Shown piece after piece: positions 25,301-37,039 of a DNA stretch of 64,000 nt. The stretch is from Xylaria sp. FL1777 (Eukaryota; Ascomycota; Sordariomycetes; Xylariales; Xylariaceae): the NCBI GenBank assembly GCA_022578965.1, contig MU400507.1:1-64000 (forward strand). Reading direction: 5' to 3'. The translations under genes were made by a program, and so were the position numbers. The notes below the pieces were generated by a model that was not told where the DNA came from, ran no database searches, and saw only the letters and a program-made list of their open reading frames with translations. Each line of letters opens with the position of its first letter. The first letter of the stretch is position 1.

Positions 25301-28177
25301 ATTTAAAAATTAGCTTAGCTACTTGTTATTTAGCTAATAAAGTTTTTTTTCTTTTAGTTTTTTTTGCTTGCTTTTTATTTTAGCATTTAAATTTTTATTA
25401 TTTAAAACAAAGTCTTTTTTTTATAGTTAATAATAAGCTTTTTGTTTTAGCAGCTTATTATTGCTTAAAACAAAGTTATATATTTATTTTAACGCAGCAT
25501 TAAAAATTCTCTTTTTATTTTTGCTAATTTTTATAACTTTAAAGAAAACCTTTATGCATTTAAGGCTTATAAAAAATCTTAGCTTTTTTAAACACTATTT
25601 AAAGTTTTAATATATAATGTTTTTTTTTTTTAGTTTATAAGTAAAGCTACACTTATAAATATAATAATTGTTTATATTACATTTTTAATAAATTATTTCT
25701 TTTATTAAATAAAGATTGTTTAACTTTATTTATTATAAAAAATTAAACAATTGTTTGCTTTATTTTTGTTTTTTAAAGTTATATTTACTTTTTTGTAAAT
25801 ATTTAGAAGTTATAACATTAATGCTAAACATTTGCTTTTTTAATAAATTTATGCTAATTTTGTAATATTATAATACTTATAGTTCTTAATTAACTAGTTA
25901 AACATATTAATTTTGCAGTTCTTTTAGCATTTTTTTTAGTTTTTTTTTTATAATTGCTACGTTTCTTTGTTTTAATTTTAGCTATTATATTTGCTTAGTA
26001 ATATTATTTATATTTTAATTATAAGCAAAATATTAAGCTAGCTTTACTTGCTGCTTTTTAATAATAACTATTTTTATAACTAGTATAGTTATATTAATAA
26101 TTAGCTTAGTAGCATTAATAGCAGTATATAAAAGCTTATTAAAATTATAATTATATAAATAATTAATTTTTTTTTATGCTTTATGTACTTTTTTTGTTTT
26201 TTTAAAGTAAAAATCTAGCTTGGATTTTTTATTTATTTAGTTATTTAATGTTTTATAAAAGTTTTTATAAAACATTTCGTTTAAGTTATTATATAACTTC
26301 TTAAAAAACTTTATTATTTTATTAATAGTATTTTAATTTAGCTTTTTAAGCAAACCTTAAATAAGTTAAAAATTAAAGTAATAATCTTTTTAAGCTTTAA
26401 TATTTTTAGCATATATTTAATGCTAAAAAAAGTAAGTTTTAAAATTAATAAAGTATATAGCTTTTAAACAAGCTTTAAAATCTTGTAATATAGCAATAGC
26501 AAACTTATTTTGCTTAAAGTTTTAAAGCTTAAACTTTTGCTTAAGCAGTTTATAAGCTTTTATTTAAAATAAGCAATTCTTTAGTATTATTTTTACTATT
26601 TTTTTTGTTTAAAAAGTGTTATAATAAACAAAAACTTATTTAATTTTATTAATATTTTTAAAACGCTTTGCATAAAAAAAAACATTTAGATTATTTAGTT
26701 ATTTATTTATTTTTAACTTATTAAATAGCAAATATTAGTTTAGTTTTAAGTTAAAAAGCATAAATAATAGCTTAATTTTAATATTATGCTTATTATTAAA
26801 ATAGCTTAAGCTAAATAAAGTTACTTTAATACTTTTTAAAAATAATAAGCTAGTTATTTTTATTTTTTTTGTTTATAAGTAGTTTTAATGTTTTTTATAT
26901 ATTAATATAAAAAAATCTAACGATTTTTTATAGCTAAATTACTTAACTAAGCTATAATTTTTAAACTTTTAAATTATATAGCAAAACAAAGTAAAGTTTA
27001 TATAAAAATAACAAAAAAAGTAAGCTGCAAAAAATAATAAAAATAAACTAAATAAAAATATAAGTTTAAAAAAAAAAAAAGGTATAAAATACTTAAAATT
27101 TCTAGGTATTTTATATATTTAAGTTCTTTTATGCTATTTTTTTAGATTTCTTTTTTAAGGAACTTAACGATTTTTTTTGTTTACATTTATAAAAACTACT
27201 AGCTTATTTTTTATAGCTTTTTAAGTTTTCTTTTAAACGCTTTTATGTTTTTATTTTTTATGCGCTTTTATTTTTATGTATGCTTTATAGTATTTAGTTT
27301 TTTTGTTTTTTAATTTAGCTTGCTTTGCTTTACGTAAGTTTTATTAAGCAAGCTTTATTTTTTTATAGCTTTTTATTTATAAAAGTAGCATGCTTTTTTC
27401 TTTTTTTTAAAGCTTTTTTATTTAATAATAAATATTATAAAAAAGCAATAGCTACGTTTTATATAAAATTCTTAAGCAATAGCTAGCTTACACCTAAAAA
27501 ACCTTGTTTTTTATTTTTTAATAAAGAACTATATTAGCTTAAAAAACAAAGTATATTTTTAATTATTAAAGGCCTTATATATTAACGCATAAACTTAGAT
27601 TTATTTAGTATAAATAAGCATTAAATTTGCTTGCATTATAGCTTTTAAAAGTTTTAATAACTTTTATTTTCTTTTAAAGCTCTTTTTTGTTTTTTTTTAT
27701 TTATATAAGGGCAATTATGCTTTTTTTTTTATAAAGCATTAGCTTTTTAGCAAAAATTCCTTTTTTTAGCTTTTTAAAGGTTTTTAACGAACAGTTTTTT
27801 AGTTATGCTACTTTAAAGATTATATTAGTATTTTAATACTCGATTGTTGTTTTACTAGAAAAAATAAAAGCACTTTGCAAACTAAATCAAAAAAAACAGT
27901 TTAATATTTTTATACGTTTGTTTTAAGCTTTATTAATTAAAAGTTGCTAGCTTAAATATTTATTGCTAATTATAACTAAACTGCTTATATTAAGCAAGCT
28001 TTGCTTATTGCTAGCTAAAGCAGCTAAATATAATATATTATAACTTGCTTATAAAAATTATAGCAATTAATAAATAAATAAATTAAATATATTAATTAGC
28101 AATAATAAATCGCTTATTTGTTAATTTTATAGTATTATTTATAGTAAATAAAAAATTGGCTTTATTAAAAACACTAA
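22311..28177 (-). other. 5' part of gypsy element (gag and upstream pol expected)
   Basis: By position, gag and protease should lie here on the minus strand between the 5' LTR and the reverse transcriptase. The plus strand is strongly T-rich throughout, consistent with minus-strand coding. I could not identify a CCHC knuckle or protease motif with confidence; RIP would destroy cysteine codons (TGT/TGC to TAT/TAC). The region near 27100-27900 keeps slightly more G and C. At 5.9 kb it is longer than gag plus protease normally need. Confidence 0.5.
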
Positions 28178-28481
28178 TGAAATAAAGCAATATAATTGCG
28201 CAAAATTTACTATAACACTTTAATTGCAAAAAAATAAGTTATAACTTACGCATTTAAGCAATTAAGCTATATATAAATTAAAAAATTAAACAATTAATTA
28301 AAGGGCTATTTAATAATATAAATAAAGCAACCGTAGCTAATTTCCATAATATTAAGCATAATGGTTAAATCTATACTTCAAAATTTAGCGCAATACTTAT
28401 ATTCTTTTTTTTATTATATAACTTAGCTTAAACTTACTTTAATTAGCTAGTTAGCTCATTTAGCCACTTTACTTTACTTTA
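28178..28481 (-). repeat. LTR (5' LTR by element orientation), 304 bp
   Basis: Partner of 13525-13828. It retains more original bases in its second half, for example GCAACCGTAGC against GCAATTATAGC, and TAGCCACTTTAC against TAGCTACTTTAC. The primer-binding site should lie just below 28178 on the minus strand, where the sequence begins TTAGTGTTTTTAATAAAGCC; I could not match it to a specific tRNA. Confidence 0.93.
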
Positions 28482-28485
28482 ATAT

Positions 28486-28640
28486 TACTAGCAAAAAAAG
28501 GCATAAATACTTAAAAAAAGGTTATATATTATATTATAACTTTATATAACTTAAGTTAAAACTTGCATACTAGTAAAAAAAAGCATTAAGTATTAAAATA
28601 TTTAAAAAAAGGCTATATATTGCAGCATTAATAAGCATAA
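28486..28640. repeat. Degenerate tandem array, right flank of LTR element
   Basis: Continuation of the array at 13360-13524: TACTAGCAAAAAAAGGCATA, then ACTTAAAAAAAGGTTATATA, repeated with an ~88 bp intermediate block also seen on the left side (a CTTTATATAA(C/T)TTAAG(C/T)-type string). It shows the pre-insertion site of the retrotransposon. Confidence 0.8.
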
Positions 28641-28737
28641 ACTATATATATATACTTTATATTATTATTTAAGCTATTATATTTAGCTAAAAAAATTAAG
28701 TTTATTTATAAAGCTTTAATATATATAAATAATTAAT

Positions 28738-28818
28738 TATTAATGTAATAATAATAGTAATAATAATAGTAATAATAGTAGTAATAATAATAGTAATAAT
28801 ATTAGTAATAATAAAAAA
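28738..28818. repeat. TAA/TAG trinucleotide microsatellite
   Basis: About 80 bases of AATAATAGT-type triplets (TAATAATAG with TAG interruptions). The TAG units probably mark original CAG or TAC variants, but this is not certain. Confidence 0.9.
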
Positions 28819-29579
28819 TCTTTAGTATTTTTTAAAAAAACCTTGATTTTTTTAAGTTAATTATTGTTTATAGTTATAATTTATTATTAAATTAAATATA
28901 AGTAAGCATTAAAGCATAATAAACTTAACTTATTAAAATTAAAACTTTTTTTTTTTTTTTTAAGTTTTAATTTTTATATGCAAAAAATAGCAGCTAATTT
29001 TTGTACTATTAATAAGTTGCTAAAAAAAAAATACTAAAAAACTAAAAAACAATAAAAAATTATTATAAACTTAAAAAAAGGTTTTAAATTTTTTTGTTTT
29101 TGCTATACTTTTTTTAATATTTTAAATATATTAAATAATCTTTTATTTATTTTTAGCTAAAAGGCTAATTATTACTATAAAACAAAGTATACCTTTATTA
29201 AGTTTTTATATGTTTAAAAAGCTTACTAGTTTAATAAAGTAAACATATATTATATAAAAACTGTTTATATGCTTACAAATAATTTTTAGCGTATATTTTC
29301 TTTTGCTGCTATTTTATTGTTGTTTTTTTATTTAAGCAAGTTTATATAGTTTAATAGTTATCTTTTTATTTTAAGTTTAGCATTAAACTATAAACCTTTA
29401 GTAATAACTAAGCGTTATGTTTTAAATAGTAAATCTTTTAAAATAGTTAAATATAAAAAATATAACTTTAATTATTATAAAAATAACTTAATAAAACTAG
29501 TATTAATTATTAATATTACTTGCTAAAAATATAAATATATATATAAGCTTTTAGGAAACTTTTATATATTAATTAAAAT
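28819..29579. other. Unassigned AT-rich stretch
   Basis: About 760 bases of RIP-type sequence. No gene, no repeat partner and no terminal repeats found. It separates the TAA microsatellite from the long minisatellite. Confidence 0.45.
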
Positions 29580-30720
29580 ATTTAGTATATTAAGTGCTTT
29601 AAACTTAACTTTTAGTAAAGCTTTTATATAAACTATATTAGCTTAGTTTAATAAATGTTTATATAATTAACTTATAAAATTAATATTTAGTTATTTTAGT
29701 ATTTTTAATATAATTAATTTTGCTAAACTTAACTAAAGTTATTTTAGCTTATAGCTTAAATACTTAGTTTTTAATTAACTAGTTTTAATAAATACTTTTA
29801 TAAAGTTAGCACTTTAGTGCTTATTTATATATAGTTTATAAATGCTTATATAATTAACTATAAGTAATAAATGTTTATTGCTTTTTATATGTAGTAAATA
29901 TTTAATGCTTTTATATGTTTTAGCACTTTTAGTGCTTAGTTTATAGCTTTTGCAGTTAATTAATAAACGTTTATATAATTAACTAATAAACGTTTAAATT
30001 TAATAATTTTAGCACTTTTAATATAGCTTGCATAATTAACTAATAAATGTTTATAGCTTATATAATTAATTATTAAACTTAGTTATTTTAGCACTTTTAG
30101 TTTTAGTTTATAGCTTATATAATTAACTAATAAGTGCTTATATAATTAACTAGTAAACGTATAATTACTGTTATTTTTTATATGTTTTAGCATTTTTTAA
30201 TGCTTTATTTATAGCTTATATAATTAATTAGTAAATATTAAATACATTATTAAACTTAGTTATTTTAGCACTTTTTAGTGCTTTGTTTATACACTTAATT
30301 AATTAGTAAATGCTTATATAATTAATTATTAAACTTAGTTATTTTAGCACTTTTTAATGCTTTATTTGCTACTTTTTATATGCTTTTATATATTTTAGCA
30401 TAGCTTGCATAATTACTAATAAATGCTTATATAATTAACTAATAAATGCTTATAGCTTGTTATTTTAGTATAGCTTAGTGCTTTATTTATAGCTTATATA
30501 ATTAACTAATAAATGCTTATGCTTTTTATATGCTTTTATATGTTTTAATATAGCTTATATAATTAACTAATAAATGCTTATAGCTTATATAATTAATATT
30601 ATTTTAGCATTTTTAAGTGCTTAGTTTATAGCTTATATAATAATTAACTAATAAATGCTTTTATACTTTTAATGCTTAGTTTATAGTTTGCATAATTAAT
30701 TAATAAATACGTAATTATTA
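29580..30720. repeat. Long degenerate minisatellite, about 1.1 kb
   Basis: Two modules alternate. One is AGCTTATATAATTAACTAAT followed by AAATGCTTATA; the other is GTTATTTTAGCACTTTTTAG followed by TGCTTTATTTATAG. They recur more than ten times with variable spacing, giving composite units of roughly 40-120 bp. There is no sign of coding. The degree of divergence among units, including C/T changes at GCACTTTTAGTGC, indicates an old array that was itself subject to RIP. Confidence 0.88.
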
Positions 30721-31348
30721 AAACCTTATATATTAATAATAGCTTATAGCATATTATTATTTTTTTATTATTAAGTAATATATAAATGCTTTTAAATATT
30801 AATAGTTATACGTAAAATTAACTTATAGTTAAGATTAGTTTAATTAATATAATATATAAGTAAATAAATAGCTATAACTCTTTATGCGCTAAAATTAAAA
30901 TTACTTAATTTTAGTAACTATAGCTTTTTGCGTAATTACTACGTATAATAAACTTAATATAGTTAGCTAATTAATTAATTAAAATTACTTAATTTTATAT
31001 ATAATAGTTATTAATTACGTTAAAGTTTATTTGCAGTAAAAATAAAACTTAGTATAAACTAAGATTTAGTAAACTTAACGCGTTTTAATATTACGCTTAG
31101 TTTATTAAATAAGCTTAATATGCTTTATATTATTAAGCATAATTTTATTAATTAATTAAAGTTAACTTTTTTATATATTTACTAACTTTTGTTAGCTTTA
31201 AAACATAAATATAAAAAGTTTTATGTAAGTTTGCTAATTTTAAAAAAAGATTTATATAAGATTTTTAAATTTATAGCTTATAAAACATTAAAAACAATAA
31301 GTTTTAAAGTAGTCTTAATTTTAGTAATTAAAAAATCTATAGTGCTTT
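30721..31348. other. Unassigned AT-rich stretch with short repeats
   Basis: No gene seen. A block AAATTAAAATTACTTAATTT occurs twice (about 30891 and 30981), and several TTAAT palindromes occur. Otherwise it is featureless RIP-type sequence. Confidence 0.45.
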
Positions 31349-31830
31349 AATTAAGCAATGCGAATTTTTAAACTTAAAGAATTAATATTAAGACTTAAAT
31401 TTAAACTTAATTTAATAAACGTTTAGCTTTACTTATTTTTTATAAAAAACGGTATAGCATAAAATATTTTATAAATACTAATAAAAATAATAGTTAGTTA
31501 TGCTTTTAAAGATGTTTTGCGCTAATAGTTTAAATATAAAGTGCATTATAATATAGCAATATTAATAAAAAAAGTGTGCTATAATATAATAATATTAGTA
31601 AATAAAGTGCGTTATAATATAATAACGTTAATTAATTTAGTTATATATTTGTTTTTTATAGCTTAGTTTATAAATAGCTTTTATAAATATACAAAGTTAT
31701 TTTATACTTTATATAAATATAAGTAAAGTGAAAAAAGACTTGCAGTATTTATAAAAAGATTGTTATATTAGGTTTAAATTTAAGTTTTAATATTAATTCT
31801 TTAAGTTTAAAAATTTGCATTGCTAATTAA
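31349..31830. repeat. Inverted repeat with ~65 bp arms (fold-back element)
   Basis: The left arm at 31349-31413 and right arm at 31764-31830 are reverse complements: the block AAACTTAAAGAATTAATATT on the left pairs with AATATTAATTCTTTAAGTTT on the right. Arm differences are transitions (GCAATGCGAA/GCAATGCAAA, AAGACTT/AAAACTT). The ~350 bp loop holds a three-unit tandem repeat. It may be a small non-autonomous element, but no clear target duplication was seen. Confidence 0.75.
31537..31632 (+). repeat. Three-unit 33 bp tandem repeat
   Basis: Units start at 31538, 31571 and 31604, exactly 33 bp apart, each AAAGTG(C/T)(A/G)(T/C)TATAATAT followed by an AATATTA-type string. It lies in the loop of the inverted repeat at 31349-31830. 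Confidence 0.85.
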
Positions 31831-32213
31831 GAAAGCATATTAAATTAAGCTAATTAAACGTAGCTAACTATTATAAAGCAGTTTTAATAACTTAACTAAT
31901 TAACTTTAATTAATTAATTAAAAGTAGCATTATTTACTTTAGTATACGTATATATATATATATATAAAGCAAACTTACTTAAGTAAATACTTATGTTATA
32001 ATTATATATATATATATTATAACTTAATGTAAATTATAAGCAATTAATTTTATAGCTTTTAGTAAAAAAGTATAAAACTTTAAATAATAATTAATATTAT
32101 TATATATTAAATAATGTATTGTTTTTTAAACTTAAGTTTATTTAAAATTAAGTAAGCTTGTTTTTTTGTTTAAAATATATCTTTATTTTAGCTAAACGCT
32201 TAGCTTACTAAGC
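31831..32213. other. AT-rich spacer with TA dinucleotide runs
   Basis: Contains two short (TA)n runs near 31950 and 32005 and no recognisable gene or element end. Confidence 0.5.
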
Positions 32214-32381
32214 GCTTTTGTTTTTAATATTACTATTATTGTTAGTATTACTATTATTAGTATTACTATTATTAGTATTACTATTATTAATACTGCTATT
32301 ATTTTTAGTTTTATTATTAAATTTAGTTTTATTATTAAATTTAATTTTATTGTTTAAATTTTATTTTATTATTAGATTTTG

Positions 32382-32417
<36 letters not shown>

Positions 32418-32425
32418 TATTATTT
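32214..32425. repeat. Trinucleotide-based minisatellite
   Basis: Units of 15-18 bp such as TTACTATTATTAGTA, then TTTTATTATTAAATTTAG, then a plain (ATT)n tract at about 32388-32420. The apparent Leu/Ile-rich open frame across it (32218-32490) is a translation of the repeat and has no protein features, so it is not called as a gene. Confidence 0.88.
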
Positions 32426-32838
32426 TAGCTTTAAGGTATAATTATTTATTTTGTAAAAAAAAACCGTTTTTATTTTATTTTGTTAGTTAAAATCTTAAAA
32501 AATACTTAATATATTGCTTAGTTTATTTTTAAGTACTACTATATAAAGCTTATAGCTGTTTTAATATTATTAAGTGCATAAAAGCATGCAATGCGTTTTT
32601 TTACTGTTTTGTTTATATTGCTTATATAATAATTAAAAACATTAATTAACTTATTTTTAACATTTTAATAACTGTTTAAATGCTGCTTAAATATAATAAG
32701 TGCTATAAAAATAGTTATGTAAGCTATATTATATAACATTTTTAAGCTTAATTAATTTGTGTATTTTTATAAACCTTTAGTTTTAAGAAAAAAGATAATA
32801 ACTTTAGCTAAAAGGCTAAAAGAAAATATAAAGAGCTT
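32426..32838. other. Unassigned AT-rich stretch before the MULE
   Basis: About 410 bases of target DNA upstream of the Mutator-like element. No gene seen. Confidence 0.45.
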
Positions 32839-32847
32839 TTAAACATA

Positions 32848-32930
32848 GGAATTAATACAAACACATAAAGAATTAATACAAACATATGATTTTACAAATA
32901 TATGATGCTTTTATTAGCTTAATTAAAAAA
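32848..32930 (+). repeat. Left terminal inverted repeat of MULE
   Basis: Begins GGAATTAATACAAACACATA and contains a second GAATTAATACAAACATATGA block, so the inverted repeat itself carries a short direct repeat. It pairs with 36341-36424; differences are transitions plus one extra G at the right end. Confidence 0.88.
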
Positions 32931-35900
32931 CGGACTTTATAGTACTTCCTGCTTTAATAAACCTACTTTTTACTTTTATTTAACTAATTAGATTTAAAGC
33001 TTAATCTTTTTTTTAACAGCATTATTTTTATGCAAACTTTTTAATATAAGTATTATAATAAACTATTTAAACAACGTGTTAGCTTTTAAATATTAACATT
33101 TTATATGTTATAACAGTAGTTTTTACTTATAAAACATTATTAAACTACTGCAAACGGTTATATTAAGTATTTATTGATTTAATTATTTTAGCTTTTATTA
33201 ACTTTTTTGCTTTTAAATATTAAGCTGCATTTAATGCCTGCTAAACTTGCTACCTGTAGTTTTTTTTGCTTTAAGCACTATTAATTAACTACGTATTTAG
33301 CGCTAAGTAAAAAAATAACTATTGCTTTTATTAGTACTGCTATATTAGCTTTTGCTTTGCTTAAGCTTAGCTAAGGTTAACTTGTTTTAGCTACTTAGTA
33401 AATAACCCTATTTTTAGTTTATTAGCTGTTTTTTTAAGGCTTTGCTTAATAGCTTACTTAGTTTAATTGTAAGCCTACTAAAAATTGCTTTCGTAGAGTT
33501 TTTTGGTTAACTATAAAGCATTGTAGCAATTTTAGGGTTGCAGATTTATTTGTATATATTTTTTAATAATAATTTTTGCAACCTTTAACGTAAGTAAATG
33601 TTTAATTTATTAAAAAAGCTTGCATATGTTAGCTTAAAGTAAACTTTATAACAACATAAAATCCTAAGTTTAATAAAAACTAAACAGTTATTAGTGCAAT
33701 ATTTAATGTTTAGTAAAAAAAGGTTATTTGTGCTTAGTATAGCTTTGCAAGCAATGTAATATTATAAGTTAAATAAGTTAAGCTTTTTTAAAGCTATAAT
33801 TGTTTAAAGCTTGCTTAAGTAATTAAAAAACAATAATAAATATTTGCGTTAAATTAAAACTTTATTTTAAGTACAAGCTTATTTAAAGTTATGCTTTTAG
33901 TTAGCTATTATTTTTTGTATTGCTTTAATAAAACTATATAAGTAACTTATGCTATTTAAAAAGTAGCTTTTTATGTTATTGTTGCTTGCTTTTATGCTTA
34001 ATGTAACTTAAATGCTAAAGTTGCAATATTTATAAATATAATAATGTGTTTACTATATTTTAAAAAGCATATAAGTTTTATAAATATATTGTAAAATAAA
34101 GCGCTAGTTATTAAATCGTTAGCAAAGATTAACCTATGCTTTTTTGTGTATAGCTTTTGTTTTTATAAATACTACTTTTTTTTATATAATTAAAACGCCT
34201 TAGTATGTATAAAGAATTTCTTTGTTATTAGTAAACGTAGCTTTAATTAGCTGCTTATTTAAAAAAGTTAACTTTACTAATATATAACTAGCAAAAGTAG
34301 CATTTTTATTTTTACTAGTAATAAAGCTACTACTATTAATTTAACTTAAAACTTATTTTTGCTTAGCTTTAAGCAAAACGTTGGAATTAATGTAGTATAT
34401 GCAAATTTACTGCTATAAAAAAAAAAACTAATAATTTAATGCAGCTTTTATTGCTTTGTTATAATTAGTTATAATTACATTAAGCTTTTATATTGCATAT
34501 TATATTATAAGCTAACGAATATTTTTAGCTAAAAACTAGAAGCTTTTTTGCTTTTTGTTATTAATTAAGCTAAATGTAGCATTAAAAACTGTTTTTAAGC
34601 AAGTTTAGCTTATTACTTAAAACAACAGCAGTTTAAATCAATTAGTATTATATATATTATTAAAGCTAATAACTTTAAAGAATTGCTTTTATATTTTTAA
34701 GCAGTAAAAAAACGTTTAAACTAGTTTAATTAAGCAGTTTAGCTTATTGTTAGCTTACTTTACTAAGTAAAAAACCTTTTTTTTGTTAAAAAGCTTAATA
34801 AAAGCAGCAGTTAAATTATAGCTATTTAGCTTAGCTTAATTAATAAAGCTTTAAACATTATAAATATTCCTTTAAGTAAAAACGGACCTTTTATATTGTT
34901 GTTTTATTATGCTTTAAATATTTTAAGCTTAAATATTAACTTAGCAGCTAATTAATTTAATAGTTGCTTTTATTAACTTTGTAAGCTTGCAATAAAAAAA
35001 GTAAGCAAAAAAGTCTAAACTTAAGCTATAGTTATACTAGTAATGTTTTATATTTTTGTGTAATTATAATAACTATTAACTTTTGTTTATAGCTTTAGTA
35101 ATAACTACTTATTTATAGCTAGTTTTTTAAGACTTTTACTGCTAAAGTTTATTGCTTTTGCTTTTTTTAACTTGTTTAAATTAGTTACATTTAATAAAAA
35201 ATTAAATTAGTTATTTTTTAAACGAATATATGTAGTTTTTAGTAAAACTAAACCTATTATTCTTTAAAAATAAATTAACGTAGTTAAAAAGCATATTAGC
35301 TATAAAAAATAAATCGCTTAAAATAAGTAAGTTAAAAATGGTTTTTAGAACTAAAAATAGTAAATAGTAGCTAACTAACGAAATGCTTGCTTTAAATAGT
35401 AAAGCTAGCACAAAAAAAGTTTATTTAAGCAATGCTGTTATAAATAAAGCAGCTTTAATTAAACTTAGTATAAATAACTTTGCTAATAAACGTTAAAGCA
35501 ATAAATATAAAAAAAAGAAATTGTAGCTATTTAAATTTAATAATAACTACTTTTATTTGTTTTTTTATTAGTATACACGTTTATATAAGCAAACTAAGTT
35601 TATAAAAAGCTATTAACCTTTTTTTATAACTTTACGAATTAACTATAAAGCTAATACAAATTTTTTACGAATAGCAGTTAGTAAGCTAGCAATACAAAAC
35701 AATTTAGCAAACTAAGATTTTAAAAAAACAAAAATAAAACTAGCTTTTAAGCTAAGCATAAACATTTGTATACGTTAGAGCTTTAATAAATAAAAGAAAG
35801 TATTGCTAAAAGAAATCTTATAATTAGTACAAATTTTCTATATTAGCTTATTAAATTCTTTACAGCTATATAAGTACAAAATAGTGCTAAAAAAATAAAA

Positions 35901-36340
35901 GTAAGCACTAAAAATATTATTAAAGGCATTATTATTACTAAAGTTATAAAATGAAAAAATACTTTTGCTACTATAACTAAATATAAAGAATTAGCGAGTT
36001 AAAGTAGTTACAAAAGCAGCAAATAGCTTGTTACGTAAAAAAAGTAAACAGAAAAAAAAGTAATAAAACGTGCGTTGTTTTTTTTAACGATAAAATAAAT
36101 TATCTAGAGTAAAAGCGCGCTTATGCAACAACTAAAGCTTAAGAAGTTCGGAAAACATCATATAATATAAAAGTTAATTAGTATTACAAAATTAAAGTAT
36201 ACAATAAATATGTTTTTAGTATTAACAAAGTAAAAAGCGTAAAATGTAAAGTATAAACAGGATTAAATCAACAGAATATATAAGGAAAAATATAAAATGA
36301 ACAACATTAGGTATATAAGAAAAAACAGTATGCACTAACA

Positions 36341-36424
36341 TTTTTTAATTAAGCTAATAAAAGCATTATGTGTTTATAAAATCATGTGTCTATATTAATT
36401 CTTTATATATTTATATTAATTCCC
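36341..36424 (-). repeat. Right terminal inverted repeat of MULE
   Basis: Reverse complement begins GGGAATTAATATAAATATAT and follows the left repeat to its GCTTAATTAAAAAA end. It is followed at once by the 9 bp target duplication TTAAACATA. Confidence 0.88.
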
Positions 36425-36714
36425 TTAAACATAGTTTATATTATGCTATAAATAAATAATATATAATATTATATAAATAAAATATATATATAAATATTTT
36501 TTAATTAAGCTATAACTATATATAAGTTAAACTTTTTAGTTTTTATAGCTTTATAATAATAAAGGCTTAAGTATTTATTTTTTATAGTTGTTTTAGTATT
36601 ATGGTTTTTATTTATAAATATTTTAAGATTAAAGCTTTTTTTAATGTGTTGTTTAAATTAACGCGTTTTATATTTTATACATTTTTTAGTTATGCGTTTT
36701 TTAGCTAATATATT

Positions 36715-37010
36715 TATTAATAACAGGTTTTTAACAATATATTTTTTAGTTTATAGGTGTATTAGTAATAATTCTTTTAGTTAATAGGTTTTTAGCAATA
36801 TATTTTTTAGTTTATAGATGTTTTTTAGTTAATAAATGTATTAATAATAATTCTTTTAATTAAAAGGTTTTTAATAATACATTTTTTAGCTATATATGTT
36901 TTTTTATTAATAAATATATTAGTAAAAATTTTTTTAGTTTATAAGTGTTTTTTTGTTAATAAGTGTATTAATAACATTTCTTTTAATTAATAAGTTTATT
37001 TAAACTTTTT
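36715..37010. repeat. Degenerate minisatellite, ~60-80 bp unit
   Basis: Four to five units with the landmarks AGGTTTTTAGCAATATATTT, TTTAGTTTATAGGTGTATTA and AATAATTCTTTTAGTTAAT. Later units are shortened and more mutated. Confidence 0.82.
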
Positions 37011-37039
37011 GCTTAATTAGTTTATATTAGTTTTAATTT

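Larger units (their letters stand above)
13525..28481 (-). mobile_element. Ty3/gypsy LTR retrotransposon, 14,957 bp, RIP-degraded
   Basis: Bounded by two 304 bp direct repeats and a 4 bp target duplication ATAT (13521-13524, 28482-28485). It lies within a minisatellite that is continuous on both sides. The LTRs read TG...TA, as expected if the canonical TG...CA end lost its C to RIP. Orientation is minus: reverse transcriptase and integrase read on that strand in the gypsy order (RT before integrase), and the purine-rich AAAGAAAAAT next to the LTR at 13829-13838 on the minus strand is a plausible polypurine tract. The length is two to three times that of typical fungal gypsy elements. About 5.9 kb lie before the RT domain and 5.8 kb follow the integrase, so there may be extra reading frames or nested insertions. 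Confidence 0.9.
32848..36424. mobile_element. Mutator-like DNA element (MULE), 3,577 bp
   Basis: Two long inverted repeats (about 84 bp each, 32848-32930 and 36341-36424) are flanked by a perfect 9 bp target duplication, TTAAACATA, at 32839-32847 and 36425-36433. Long terminal inverted repeats with a 9 bp duplication are diagnostic of the Mutator superfamily, and the size is in the range of autonomous fungal MULEs. The interior is RIP-mutated but keeps more G and C than its surroundings. It probably encoded a transposase, but I could not identify the MULE domain or coding strand: the left half is T-rich and the right half A-rich on the plus strand. Confidence 0.85.

Noticed and set aside
32218..32490. 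Leu/Ile-rich 90-codon open frame, superficially a membrane protein
   Set aside because: It is the translation of a trinucleotide minisatellite.
35211..35411. Minus-strand open frame of 66 codons in the MULE
   Set aside because: No recognisable domain; chance frame in AT-rich DNA.
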